The notes beneath the pieces were generated by a model. It was not told the DNA's origin. It worked only from the letters and a program-made list of their open reading frames with translations, and made no database searches. DNA of 53,755 bases from Fidelibacterota bacterium. GTDB taxonomy: Bacteria; Marinisomatota; Marinisomatia; Marinisomatales; UBA1611. The DNA lies in NCBI GenBank assembly GCA_002722105.1, contig PBKF01000054.1:1-53755 (forward strand), read 5' to 3'. Positions 28,706-37,455 of this stretch are shown one piece after another (the first letter of the stretch is position 1; each line of letters opens with the position of its first letter). A program made the translations under genes and the position numbers.

Positions 28706-31078
28706 ATGAGAAAATTTCAAACGAAAGCTCAAACCTTAGTTGGTATAAAGTCTAAACTTAAAAAATCAAAAATATGTGAAAGTTTAGTTTTTTCTGTCAA
28801 AGATTGGTATTCGTCTGATACTAAAGTTATTAATCTAATTCAATCAAAATTCAAAAATACCCAAATAATTGTTAGAAGTAGTGCCATGGGTGAAGATGGG
28901 TTGCTAAATAGTATGGCAGGAGCATTTGACTCTGTAAAAAACATAAGCAGTAATGACTCAGGACATCTTACCACTGGTATTGAAACTGTCATTAAATCCT
29001 ATGGCAATAATTGTAATCAAAAAAATGAAATTCTAATCCAGTCCATGGTTCCAAATGTTTCTATGTCTGGTGTTGTATTTACCCATGAACTCAATCATGG
29101 TAGCCCATATTATGTAATTAATTATGATGATATCTCTGGGCTGACTGATACAGTTACATCGGGTGATAGTGAATATTCAAATAGAACATTATTTATACAT
29201 CGAAAATCACATAAAAATATCAGGTCCAATCGGTTCATTAAATTAATTACTAGTATTAAAGAAGTAGAAAAAATAATGAATAGCCAATTCTTAGACATCG
29301 AATTTGCTATTGATGAAGATCATATTGTATACATATTACAAGTAAGAGCAATCACAACACAAAAAAATTGGAATCGATCAATTGTAAAAAGTATAGATAG
29401 TACTCTTAATGGGATTAATATTTTATTAAAGAATAAGTTCAAGCCAATAGATGGTATATATGGAGACAATACAGTTTTTGGGCAGATGCCTGATTGGAAT
29501 CCAGCAGAGATGATAGGTCGGGCTCCTCGAGCTTTGGCTTTTTCTTTGTATGAAAAACTAATCACTGATGACGCATGGCGAATAGCTAGAAAAGCAATGG
29601 GTTATTTTGACCCAATCGGACAACCATTAATGGTTTCCTTAGGTGGTCAACCTTTTATAGATACACGATTGAGTTTCCAATCCTATTTACCAAAAAATCT
29701 TGACCCTGGAATTTGTCACAAACTTGTTAATGCATGGGTTGATAAATTGAAAGAAAACCCGGAGCTCCATGATAAGATTGAATTTGATATTGCAATCACT
29801 ACATATTCATTTGATATTGATGAACGAATTAATCATTTAATTGGAAATATACTCAATAAAAAGGAAAAAAAAATATTTAAAGAATTTTTCCTTGAATTGA
29901 CTATCCCTTTATTATCTGGAGAAAGCAGAGGCTCAATAGATAGCGCTATGAAAAAAATTGATGAGTTGGCTAAAAAACAAGCATCGCTAGGTTCATATAA
30001 TAATGATCCTAATTTGAATCAACTAAATGCTATTATTCATGATTGTATCAATTTAGGTACAATACCATTTTCAATATTAGCAAGACATGGCTTTATCGCT
30101 AAAACATTACTTTATTCACTTGTCCATAAGGGTGTACTCTCTGATGATGATGTAAGTCAATTTTTTTCTTCTGTGAGTACTGTTGCTAGTGAGCTTGTTA
30201 ATGATATGAATCTATTACAATCAAAAAAATTGGGGATCGAGAAATTCATGGGGAAATATGGCCATTTGCGACCAGGGACCTACGATATTAGTTCTCCGCG
30301 GTATGATCAAATTCCTGAATTTGGAGAAATGGATTATCAGGAATTTAGGAATATCGAATCTAAAAAATTTGAAATTGGAAAATCTCAGAAAAAGGAAATT
30401 GATGGATTATTAAAAGATGATGGGTTGACTGATCTTGACTCTGATAATTTGTTTAGATATATGGCAGATGCTATAAAAGGACGCGAATATGGGAAGTTTG
30501 TTTTCAGTCGCAGCGTAAGTACAATATTAGAGATTATTGCAAGATTTGGTGAACAGCATTTTTTAAGTAGAGATGAACTTTCCCATATATCGATCAATGA
30601 TTTTTTATCAGTTATAAAACATAGTGATGAGGAGGAAATAGAGATAAGACTACGGAAAATTTCAAAGAAAAATGAGGAATTAGTTAATGTTTCATCAGCA
30701 ATTAGACTGCCGCAGGTTTTATATGATTATTCTGGAATATTTGTTATACCTTTTCAAGTTAGTCAACCAAATTTTATTACAAATAAAAAAGCTTCATCAA
30801 AAAGTATCTCTCTTAAATCAGGTGAAGATCCACCAAGCTTGGTAAATAAATTAGTTCTGATCGAGAATGCTGATCCGGGTTTTGATTGGATATTCAGCCA
30901 AAAAATTTCGGGTTTGATTACCAAATATGGAGGTGCAAACTCGCATATGGCCATAAGATGTGCTGAGTTTAATATCCCAGCTGCAATTGGGTGTGGTGAG
31001 CAACGCTATGAATCACTTTTAAATGCTAAACATATTATGTTAGATTGCTCTGCCTCATTAATAAAAATCATGGACTAA
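28706..31078 (+). CDS. Glutamine kinase-like PEP-synthase-family enzyme (Cj1418-like)
   Basis: 790 residues. The N-terminal third is a PPDK/PEP-synthase ATP-grasp domain (IIVRSSAMGEDGLLNSMAGA, residues 54-73, and QVRAIT near 213). A middle helical region follows. The C-terminal swivelling phosphohistidine domain has GGANSHMAIR with His747. In Campylobacter jejuni, Cj1418 has this layout and phosphorylates the amide nitrogen of L-glutamine, the first step of O-methyl phosphoramidate synthesis. Neighbours matching Cj1415, Cj1416 and Cj1417 support the same role here. Alternatives such as PEP synthase or a rifampin phosphotransferase are less likely in this context. Confidence 0.82.
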   Translation: MRKFQTKAQTLVGIKSKLKKSKICESLVFSVKDWYSSDTKVINLIQSKFKNTQIIVRSSAMGEDGLLNSMAGAFDSVKNISSNDSGHLTTGIETVIKSYGNNCNQKNEILIQSMVPNVSMSGVVFTHELNHGSPYYVINYDDISGLTDTVTSGDSEYSNRTLFIHRKSHKNIRSNRFIKLITSIKEVEKIMNSQFLDIEFAIDEDHIVYILQVRAITTQKNWNRSIVKSIDSTLNGINILLKNKFKPIDGIYGDNTVFGQMPDWNPAEMIGRAPRALAFSLYEKLITDDAWRIARKAMGYFDPIGQPLMVSLGGQPFIDTRLSFQSYLPKNLDPGICHKLVNAWVDKLKENPELHDKIEFDIAITTYSFDIDERINHLIGNILNKKEKKIFKEFFLELTIPLLSGESRGSIDSAMKKIDELAKKQASLGSYNNDPNLNQLNAIIHDCINLGTIPFSILARHGFIAKTLLYSLVHKGVLSDDDVSQFFSSVSTVASELVNDMNLLQSKKLGIEKFMGKYGHLRPGTYDISSPRYDQIPEFGEMDYQEFRNIESKKFEIGKSQKKEIDGLLKDDGLTDLDSDNLFRYMADAIKGREYGKFVFSRSVSTILEIIARFGEQHFLSRDELSHISINDFLSVIKHSDEEEIEIRLRKISKKNEELVNVSSAIRLPQVLYDYSGIFVIPFQVSQPNFITNKKASSKSISLKSGEDPPSLVNKLVLIENADPGFDWIFSQKISGLITKYGGANSHMAIRCAEFNIPAAIGCGEQRYESLLNAKHIMLDCSASLIKIMD

Positions 31079-31083
31079 TTACC

Positions 31084-31599
31084 TTGGTTATTTGGATAAT
31101 AGGGTTATCTGGAGCAGGCAAGACCACTCTCGCTAAAGAAACAATTAAAAGGGTAAGGAAAACCAAGAGTAACATTATACTGATCGATGGTGATATGATT
31201 AGAGATACATTTAATAATGACTTAGGTCATTCATTAGAGGATCGTCGAAAAAATGCTGATAGGATCTGCCGCCTTTGTAAGTATCTTGATGATCAGGGTG
31301 TGCACGTGGTTTGTTCTATACTTTCATTGTTCCCTGAATCTCGCAAATGGAATAGAGAATTTATAAGGAATTATTTTGAAGTATATATTGATGCCCCAAT
31401 TGATCAATTAAAGCATAGAGACTACAAGGGTTTATATAAAAAGTTTCAAAATGGAGAAATTAAGAACATCGCTGGTTTAGACATAGATTTTAAGATGCCA
31501 TCTAGTTCTGATCTTAGGATTACTAATGATAGCTCTTTAAAAAAATTGAAAAATAATTCTCTTTATCTTTCTAAAATTATTTGTGAGTCAATTCCATGA
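31084..31599 (+). CDS. Cytidine diphosphoramidate kinase-like (APS-kinase fold, Cj1415-like)
   Basis: 171 residues from TTG 31084, which lies six bases past the glutamine-kinase stop; a TTG at 31045 would overlap that gene. The P-loop is GLSGAGKTT (7-15), followed by LIDGDMIRDTFNNDLGHS and HRDYKGLYKK, all as in APS kinases. The window already encodes an APS kinase domain fused to ATP sulfurylase, so a second sulfate-activation enzyme is not needed. Cj1415 has this fold and phosphorylates the ribose 3'-OH of CDP-amidate. The position directly after the glutamine kinase supports that reading. Confidence 0.8.
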   Translation: MVIWIIGLSGAGKTTLAKETIKRVRKTKSNIILIDGDMIRDTFNNDLGHSLEDRRKNADRICRLCKYLDDQGVHVVCSILSLFPESRKWNREFIRNYFEVYIDAPIDQLKHRDYKGLYKKFQNGEIKNIAGLDIDFKMPSSSDLRITNDSSLKKLKNNSLYLSKIICESIP

Positions 31600-32342
31600 G
31601 TTATAAGTATAATAAAAGAAATCTTATTAATGAGCCTGAGAGATATATGTATACTGAGTTTATGGGAGTTGATTTTTTCAAATATTATTTTGAATCAAGG
31701 TATAAATTTATAGCTAGCCTAAATGAAGAGGGGGGAAATATATTCTCCTTGTTTGAAACAAAAAAGATTATAAAAAAAGTTGAAAAAAATCTTGCCGGTC
31801 GTTCTTTAAAAGAAGTTAAAATATATAAAATGGAATTGAACTGGTTTTACGAAAGGTATGAAAAACGAGTAGATGAGCAAGGTGATAAAAAAACAAATGC
31901 CGAAAGTTTGATTAATAAATTTTCGTTCGATAAAGAACTAGATACAGAGGGTTTGTTTATTGCGCTTTTATCATCTCTATTATCAAACCAAAATGCCAAG
32001 GAAATTAAAATCTGGACTAAGCACATGCTGCAAAGGTTTGAGGTGACAAAAAAATTTTACAATTTTTATCTTCCAGGTGGAAAAAAAGGATATGGAGCAA
32101 CTGATTCTATTGAGACTTATTGTTATTTTGCTTTGATCTTATCAATGCTTTATTCAGAAAAATTTAAATTACAATATCTAAATACTCTTATCAAATTATG
32201 TGACCTAATAACATCAATACCCCCAAAAAAAATAGTTAATAATTTTTCAGTTCAATTAGTTCGTTCGATTGTAAGTATTGAATTAGTTTTTGTTAAAATA
32301 TTGCTTGATTCAAAGGGGATCGTATATGATCCAGCATCCTAA
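31596..32342 (+). CDS. Uncharacterised protein in the phosphoramidate cluster
   Basis: 248 residues, no family recognised. It is soluble and helical in appearance. The N-terminal part is rich in aromatic and charged residues (RYMYTEFMGVDFFKYYFESR) and a central block reads FYLPGGKKGYGATDSIETYCYF. There is no signal peptide or clear membrane span, and I see no nucleotide-binding motif. The ATG overlaps the kinase stop (ATGA), so it is translated with the phosphoramidate genes and is a candidate for an undescribed step or a partner subunit. Confidence 0.75.
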   Translation: MSYKYNKRNLINEPERYMYTEFMGVDFFKYYFESRYKFIASLNEEGGNIFSLFETKKIIKKVEKNLAGRSLKEVKIYKMELNWFYERYEKRVDEQGDKKTNAESLINKFSFDKELDTEGLFIALLSSLLSNQNAKEIKIWTKHMLQRFEVTKKFYNFYLPGGKKGYGATDSIETYCYFALILSMLYSEKFKLQYLNTLIKLCDLITSIPPKKIVNNFSVQLVRSIVSIELVFVKILLDSKGIVYDPAS

Positions 32343-32408
32343 AAAAAATGTATATATACAAGGTTAGACTAAGCATTAATTTTTTTCCAGTATACAGAAT
32401 GGTTTTAT

Positions 32409-33122
32409 ATGGTAACTCTAACTGATATTGCAATGATTGCGGCCGACACTTCTCGGTCTAGAGTATATATTCAATCTATGATCCTGGAGGGACTAATTCC
32501 AAATTTTGTTTTAATACTAAAAAATAAAAACAATAAAAGCCTACCTGGTCAAATCAAATCTACAAAAATTTCAACTGGTAAGAATAATGGGATTGATCTT
32601 TCATTATCTATTCGTAGAAGTCTTAAATCTGCTTCAGTAAATTTTAAAGAGATGTATACTAATGATATACATGATCCAAAGGTAATAGAAGAAATAGAGA
32701 TTAGGCCTGAATTTGCATTCATATATTCTGGTTATGGTGGCATAATACTGAAAAAAAAATTATTTTCCACGGGTAAAAAATTTCTCCATATTCATGGTGG
32801 ATACCTTCCCAATTACAAAGGGAGTACAACAAATTATTATAGTATTATTGAAGAGAATATGATTGGAGCTTCTTCAATTTTTCTTAATGAAAAGATTGAT
32901 AGTGGACCGTTAATATTGAGGAGAAAATTTCCTCCACCATATAAAAGACAAGAGATGGATCATTTTTATGATAGTGTGGTCAGATCAAATGTTTTGATAG
33001 AAACACTAAATGAATACCAAAAATCAGGCAAGTTTAAGACTAAGAAATACATTAATGAGGGTAGTATGTATTATATTATTCATCCGCTATTAAAACATAT
33101 TTCTATTCTTTCAAAAAAATAG
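32409..33122 (+). CDS. Formyltransferase-fold protein with altered catalytic Asn
   Basis: 237 residues. The core HIHGGYLPNYKGSTTNYY (127-144) and EKIDSGPLIL (161-170) match the methionyl-tRNA/sugar formyltransferase fold. In that family the motif is N-x-H...LLPxYRG plus a later Asp. Here the Asn position is His127 and the catalytic His is kept (His129), with Asp164 in place. The loss of the Asn suggests altered chemistry or an inactive enzyme. It could N-formylate an amino sugar made by the DegT enzymes, or act on the phosphoramidate; the neighbours do not decide. Confidence 0.75.
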   Translation: MVTLTDIAMIAADTSRSRVYIQSMILEGLIPNFVLILKNKNNKSLPGQIKSTKISTGKNNGIDLSLSIRRSLKSASVNFKEMYTNDIHDPKVIEEIEIRPEFAFIYSGYGGIILKKKLFSTGKKFLHIHGGYLPNYKGSTTNYYSIIEENMIGASSIFLNEKIDSGPLILRRKFPPPYKRQEMDHFYDSVVRSNVLIETLNEYQKSGKFKTKKYINEGSMYYIIHPLLKHISILSKK

Positions 33123-33129
33123 TTGAAGA

Positions 33130-33918
33130 TTGCGTATAACTTATAGATATAAAAACAATAAAGATTATTGGCAAAAAAGATGGGATCAAATTCCAGCTGA
33201 TGAAGCGATGACCAATGAAGCCATATACCCATTGAAATATGCTAATATTTGTATTGATACTAAAGAATCAAAAATTTTAGAAGCTGGCTGTGGTAATGGC
33301 AGAATATTGCGCTATTATCACAATAATGGCTATAATATAACAGGATTTGATTTTATCAAAACTTCAATTGAGAAGTTAAAAGCAGTTGATTCTAGTTTAA
33401 ATGCCGAGGTTGGAGATATTACCAAATTGAAATACAAAAATAATTCTTTTGATTATATACTAGCATTTGGATTATATCATAATCTTCAGAACAATCTAGA
33501 TGATGCTATATCTGAAACATATCGTATTTTAACTAGCAGTGGTAAGGTTTGTGCATCATTCAGAGCTGATAATATTCAGACTCGATTAACAGATTGGTTA
33601 AATAATCAAGCGACAAGTTCACAGGGGGATAGAGATTCTAGTTTTTTTCATAAAATGAACCTCAAGGAAAATGAATTTTTAGAATTATTTATCAAGCATG
33701 GTTTCAAAATAGAAAACATTTACCATGTAGAAAACATGCCCTTTATATATAAGATTCCTTTTTTCAGATCTAAAACACATAAAAATTTCAATGAGAATTT
33801 AGCTAGGAATGAAGGTTACAAGCTTTCTTTTTTGGGGAAAAAAATTCAAAAAATATTTATGAAATACTTTTCAAAGCATTTTTGTAATATTTTTGTAATC
33901 ATTGCAAAAAAAATATGA
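33130..33918 (+). CDS. SAM-dependent methyltransferase, phosphoramidate-cluster member
   Basis: 262 residues, class I methyltransferase. Motif I is ILEAGCGNGRILRYY near residue 49, followed by ITGFDFIKTSIEKL and the NSFDYILAFGLYHNL block. In Campylobacter, putative methyltransferases Cj1419 and Cj1420 lie beside the phosphoramidate genes and are thought to add the O-methyl group. This gene sits between the kinase and hydrolase genes, so it is the natural candidate for that step. Start TTG, 7 bp after the previous stop, with a 4-bp overlap into the hydrolase gene. Confidence 0.82.
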   Translation: MRITYRYKNNKDYWQKRWDQIPADEAMTNEAIYPLKYANICIDTKESKILEAGCGNGRILRYYHNNGYNITGFDFIKTSIEKLKAVDSSLNAEVGDITKLKYKNNSFDYILAFGLYHNLQNNLDDAISETYRILTSSGKVCASFRADNIQTRLTDWLNNQATSSQGDRDSSFFHKMNLKENEFLELFIKHGFKIENIYHVENMPFIYKIPFFRSKTHKNFNENLARNEGYKLSFLGKKIQKIFMKYFSKHFCNIFVIIAKKI

Positions 33919-34556
33919 AAAAAATCCTGATTACACAAAGAATTGATTTTATTAATAATTATTCAGAAGTACGAGAATCTTTGGATAGAGAGCTTCCAAG
34001 CTTGGTCTTCCAGTTGGGCTATTTACCAATCCCATTAACTAACATGTTCATAGATTCTAAGTCTTGTCAATCAACAAACCTATCTGATCATAGTGGTTTA
34101 GCAGAATTTTTAAATAAAATTAATCCTGATGGTTTGGTTCTTTCTGGTGGAAATGATATTGGGCAATACCAAGTTCGAGATATCACTGAGCAACTATTAT
34201 TAGAATGGGCAGAAAATAAAAATATTCCTGTATTAGGTATATGTAGAGGGATGCAATTAATGGCTGTTAGATCGGGTTGTAAACTGGTTAGAGTAGAAGG
34301 TCATGTTAAGGCATATAACAAGCTGATTTCAATTAAAAAAGGTGAAAAATTTCCACAAGAAATAAAGTGTTTTCATAATTGGGGAATAAAGAATTGTCCT
34401 AAAGATTTTTCTGTATTAGCAAGAACTCATGATGGTTTTGTCGAAGCTTTTAAGCACTCAAGTTTGCGATGGGAAGGTTGGATGTGGCACCCTGAAAGAG
34501 ATAAACCATTTAATGATATAAATAAAAATAGAATAGAAAACCTATTTGGGTCATAA
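33915..34556 (+). CDS. Gamma-glutamyl-CDP-amidate hydrolase-like (peptidase C26, Cj1417-like)
   Basis: 213 residues, class I glutamine-amidotransferase fold. The motif SGGNDIGQY (77-85) is followed by nucleophile Cys110 in LGICRGMQLM and by His192 and Glu194 in WMWHPERD. Cj1417 of Campylobacter removes glutamate from CDP-L-glutamine to free cytidine diphosphoramidate. The gene abuts the methyltransferase and lies 99 bp before the cytidylyltransferase. Other C26 enzymes (gamma-glutamyl-GABA hydrolase) share the fold, so the specific role depends on the neighbours. Confidence 0.83.
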   Translation: MKKILITQRIDFINNYSEVRESLDRELPSLVFQLGYLPIPLTNMFIDSKSCQSTNLSDHSGLAEFLNKINPDGLVLSGGNDIGQYQVRDITEQLLLEWAENKNIPVLGICRGMQLMAVRSGCKLVRVEGHVKAYNKLISIKKGEKFPQEIKCFHNWGIKNCPKDFSVLARTHDGFVEAFKHSSLRWEGWMWHPERDKPFNDINKNRIENLFGS

Positions 34557-34613
34557 TAAATGATTTTCTAATTATTTTAAAATTATTAGTATATATATGA
34601 TAAATATTTTTGA

Positions 34614-34642
34614 TTGCAATTTTATAAAAATACTGTTTATAT
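34614..34642 (+). promoter_or_regulatory. Candidate sigma70-type promoter
   Basis: TTGCAA (34614-34619) and TTATAT (34637-34642) are separated by 17 bp, a good fit to -35 and -10 boxes, in the 99-bp gap before the cytidylyltransferase ATG at 34656. The leader would be very short. In AT-rich DNA such matches occur by chance, so this is tentative. Confidence 0.3.
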
Positions 34643-34655
34643 CAGACTCTAAAAA

Positions 34656-35381
34656 ATGAGTATTAGATGTATAATATTAGCCGCGGGTAGAGGGAGTAGA
34701 TTAGGAAGTTTAACCAATAAAAAACCTAAATGTTTAATACAGCTTAATGGGAAATCTTTGCTAGAGCACCAGTTAGCAATACTTAGGGCTTCAAATATCA
34801 AAGATATCGGGATTGTCACAGGTTATAAAAGACAACTATTATCCGATTTTGGTCTTTATGAATTTCATAATAATAAGTGGGATAAAACTAATATGGTATC
34901 ATCCCTAGAATGTGCTGATTCATGGTTGAATAAGTATCATTGCATTGTAAGCTATGGAGATATTTTTTACCAACACAGAGCAATAAAAAAGTTAATCCTA
35001 AGCAAGGATGAAATGGCGATAACGTACGATCCAAATTGGAAATTATTGTGGGAAAAAAGATTTGATAATCCATTGGATGATGCAGAAACTTTTAAGTTAA
35101 ATGCAGATTCTACAATTTCAGAAATTGGTAAGGTCCCAACTGATTTAAATCAAATCCAAGGACAATACATGGGTTTACTAAAGTTTACGCCTGCTTCTTG
35201 GAAAGAAGTAAAAAGTATAAGGTCCAAAATGTCAAATACAATGAAATCTAAAATGGATATGACTACTCTACTTCAAAAAATTATTTTGAAGAATAAAATA
35301 AAAGTTAAAGGTTTGATATATGAGGATAATTGGGGTGAAATAGATACAGAAAGTGATTTAAATGTTTACAAAAATACTTAA
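34656..35381 (+). CDS. CTP:phosphoglutamine cytidylyltransferase-like (Cj1416-like)
   Basis: 241 residues, nucleotidyltransferase fold. The signature LAAGRGSRLG (8-17) with KPKCLIQLNGKSLLEHQL is the nucleotide-binding region of sugar-phosphate and phosphocholine-type nucleotidyltransferases, and SYGDIFY near residue 94 carries the metal-binding Asp. Cj1416 couples CTP to L-glutamine phosphate to give CDP-L-glutamine. Presence beside the glutamine kinase, hydrolase and diphosphoramidate kinase genes favours this over a sugar nucleotidyltransferase. It completes the four-enzyme set. Confidence 0.82.
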   Translation: MSIRCIILAAGRGSRLGSLTNKKPKCLIQLNGKSLLEHQLAILRASNIKDIGIVTGYKRQLLSDFGLYEFHNNKWDKTNMVSSLECADSWLNKYHCIVSYGDIFYQHRAIKKLILSKDEMAITYDPNWKLLWEKRFDNPLDDAETFKLNADSTISEIGKVPTDLNQIQGQYMGLLKFTPASWKEVKSIRSKMSNTMKSKMDMTTLLQKIILKNKIKVKGLIYEDNWGEIDTESDLNVYKNT

Positions 35382-35430
35382 ATCAAAATTATTGATTAGC
35401 AAAAAATTATTTTAAAAAGCGGGAATTTTT

Positions 35431-36477
35431 ATCAACTATATTTTAACAATTGCTATACCAGTGTATAATGGAGAAAAAACTTTAAAAAAAACACTGGAAA
35501 ATATTATTGACCAGTATGAAGAAGGTCTGGAAATAATATTATCTGATGATGATTCAGAAGATGGAACATATGATATAGTTCTAGAATTTTCAAAAAATTA
35601 TGATTTTGTGAAAGCTTATAAAAATGAAAAAAATTTAGGAATGGATGGCAATTTTCTTAAATCTGCAAGTCTTGCTAATGGAGAATATGTTTGGTTTTTT
35701 GGCCAAGATGATCTTATGAGGCAGGGAACAATAAAAAAAGTCCTAACGATATTAGACGATAAGAGTATTGGAATAGTTTATATTAATTACGATCAATTCG
35801 ATCATGATATGAAAAATATCCTAACAAAGTCATATATTGATGTATATTCAAAACTAGACAAAGACCTTGTTCTTGATAAAGACTTTTGTTTCAAAGATTC
35901 TTCCGAATATTTTAAGTATTTTTATGATCTTCCTTCTTTTTTACCAGCAACAATAACGAGAAGCAAATTTTGGCATTGTACTGATTTATCTCCTTTTTTT
36001 GGTACAAATTACATACAAGTTGCATTAATGTATTTAAATATGAATAAAGGTTCCATTTATGTAATTACACAACCGATGATAAAAGGTAGGATTCCAGATG
36101 ATAAATGGCAATTTGATGGTAGAAGTCATTTTAATGTATTGACGGGATTTTTAAAAATGCAGAAGATTTCATTGCAGAATGAATATTGCAAACTTCCTAA
36201 AGAAGTATATTTAAAACAAAGGAAGGAGTATTTGTTAAACTATTTTTTTTTTATTACTCTTTGTAAAAATCGAGGATTAAGTTTGAAAAAGGAACAAACG
36301 GATTTATTGAATTTTGTCTTTGATGATACAAAGCTATTATATCTATATATATTGCCGGTAATATTTTTACCCCTACCCTTATTAAATTTTTTTAATTTAA
36401 TTTTGTATCCTTTAAAACAACTATTAATTAAAGCGGGCTTTAAAAAATTAATTAATAGGAATACTCACAAAAAGTAA
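35431..36477 (+). CDS. Family 2 glycosyltransferase with apparent AUC start
   Basis: About 348 residues. The GT2 N-terminus is INYILTIAIPVYNGEKTL, with the nucleotide-binding SDDDSEDGT near residue 42 and FGQDDLMRQGT near residue 90. The C-terminus is hydrophobic (YLYILPVIFLPLPLLNFFNL). The first canonical start, GTG 35461, falls inside the conserved IPVYNG motif and would remove the first beta-strand. The in-frame stop at 35413 leaves no ATG, GTG or TTG; ATC 35431, six bases after GGGA (35421-35424), would give the expected M-N-Y-I-L-T start. It probably adds one sugar to the repeat. Confidence 0.82.
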   Translation: MNYILTIAIPVYNGEKTLKKTLENIIDQYEEGLEIILSDDDSEDGTYDIVLEFSKNYDFVKAYKNEKNLGMDGNFLKSASLANGEYVWFFGQDDLMRQGTIKKVLTILDDKSIGIVYINYDQFDHDMKNILTKSYIDVYSKLDKDLVLDKDFCFKDSSEYFKYFYDLPSFLPATITRSKFWHCTDLSPFFGTNYIQVALMYLNMNKGSIYVITQPMIKGRIPDDKWQFDGRSHFNVLTGFLKMQKISLQNEYCKLPKEVYLKQRKEYLLNYFFFITLCKNRGLSLKKEQTDLLNFVFDDTKLLYLYILPVIFLPLPLLNFFNLILYPLKQLLIKAGFKKLINRNTHKK

Positions 36478-36480
36478 AAT

Positions 36481-37455
36481 ATGACGAATAAAGTGATTCT
36501 TGGGCAAATAGGTGTTGGTTACTGGGGTCCAAACCTTATTAGAAATTTATACCAAAATGAAAAATGTATAATTAAAACTGTAGTAGATATTTCTAAGGAT
36601 AGATTATCAGAAATAAAAAAAAAATATAATTCAATAGAAATTTCTACCGACATTGGACGAATTATAAATGACAAAGATATATCTGCAGTTGTTATTGCGA
36701 CCCCTGTAGAAACACACTATGACCTTTCAATGAAAATTTTAGAATCAGGTAAGCATATTCTAGTCGAAAAACCAATGGCGAAAACCGTGAATGAGGTTGA
36801 TGATATTATAAAATTATCAGAAAATAATGATTTAATAGCCATGGTTGGACATACTTTTTTATATAATCCAGCTATTCAAATATCTAAAAAATTGATTAAG
36901 TCAAAATCTATTGGAGAGTTAAGATATATAATTTGTGAAAGAACGAATTTAGGTAAGGTGCGGACTGATGTTGATGCCTTGTGGAACCTTGCTCCACATG
37001 ATGTAAGTATTATACAATACTTCTTGGATGATATTTATCCAATAGATATTAAAAAACATGGTATGTCTTTTTTACAGAAAGGTGTAGATGATGTTTCTTT
37101 TATGGAACTTGAATATAAAAATAATATCCGAGCACATATCCATGTAAGCTGGTTAGATCCAATTAAAACAAGAAGAATAAAAATAATTGGTTCTAAAAAA
37201 ATGATAATTTTTGATGACACAAAAAATGATAAACTAATTGTTTTAGATAAATCGGTGACCAAAGATCGCAGTAATAAGAATACATCTTTTATTTATAAAG
37301 ACGGGGGTAATTTTGTTCAAGATATTGATGAAGATGAGCCATTAGCACTTGAAATAGCACACTTCGTTGATTGTATTATTAGTAATAAGAAATGTTTAAC
37401 AGATGCTAATCATGCGAAAAAAGTAATAAAAATTCTTTCAGCTGAGGATTTATGA
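36481..37455 (+). CDS. Gfo/Idh/MocA-family oxidoreductase, second WbpB-like copy
   Basis: 324 residues, paralogue of the gene at 3666. It has GQIGVGYWGPN (residues 8-18), VIATPVETHYDLSMKI, ILVEKPMAKTV with the active-site Lys, and NLAPHDVSIIQYFL. It shares the NLGKVRT and FLQKGV blocks with the first copy. It likely oxidises C3 of a UDP-uronic acid or dTDP-sugar. It is followed, after one glycosyltransferase, by a DegT aminotransferase, repeating the oxidase/aminotransferase pairing seen at 2561-4631. Confidence 0.83.
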   Translation: MTNKVILGQIGVGYWGPNLIRNLYQNEKCIIKTVVDISKDRLSEIKKKYNSIEISTDIGRIINDKDISAVVIATPVETHYDLSMKILESGKHILVEKPMAKTVNEVDDIIKLSENNDLIAMVGHTFLYNPAIQISKKLIKSKSIGELRYIICERTNLGKVRTDVDALWNLAPHDVSIIQYFLDDIYPIDIKKHGMSFLQKGVDDVSFMELEYKNNIRAHIHVSWLDPIKTRRIKIIGSKKMIIFDDTKNDKLIVLDKSVTKDRSNKNTSFIYKDGGNFVQDIDEDEPLALEIAHFVDCIISNKKCLTDANHAKKVIKILSAEDL

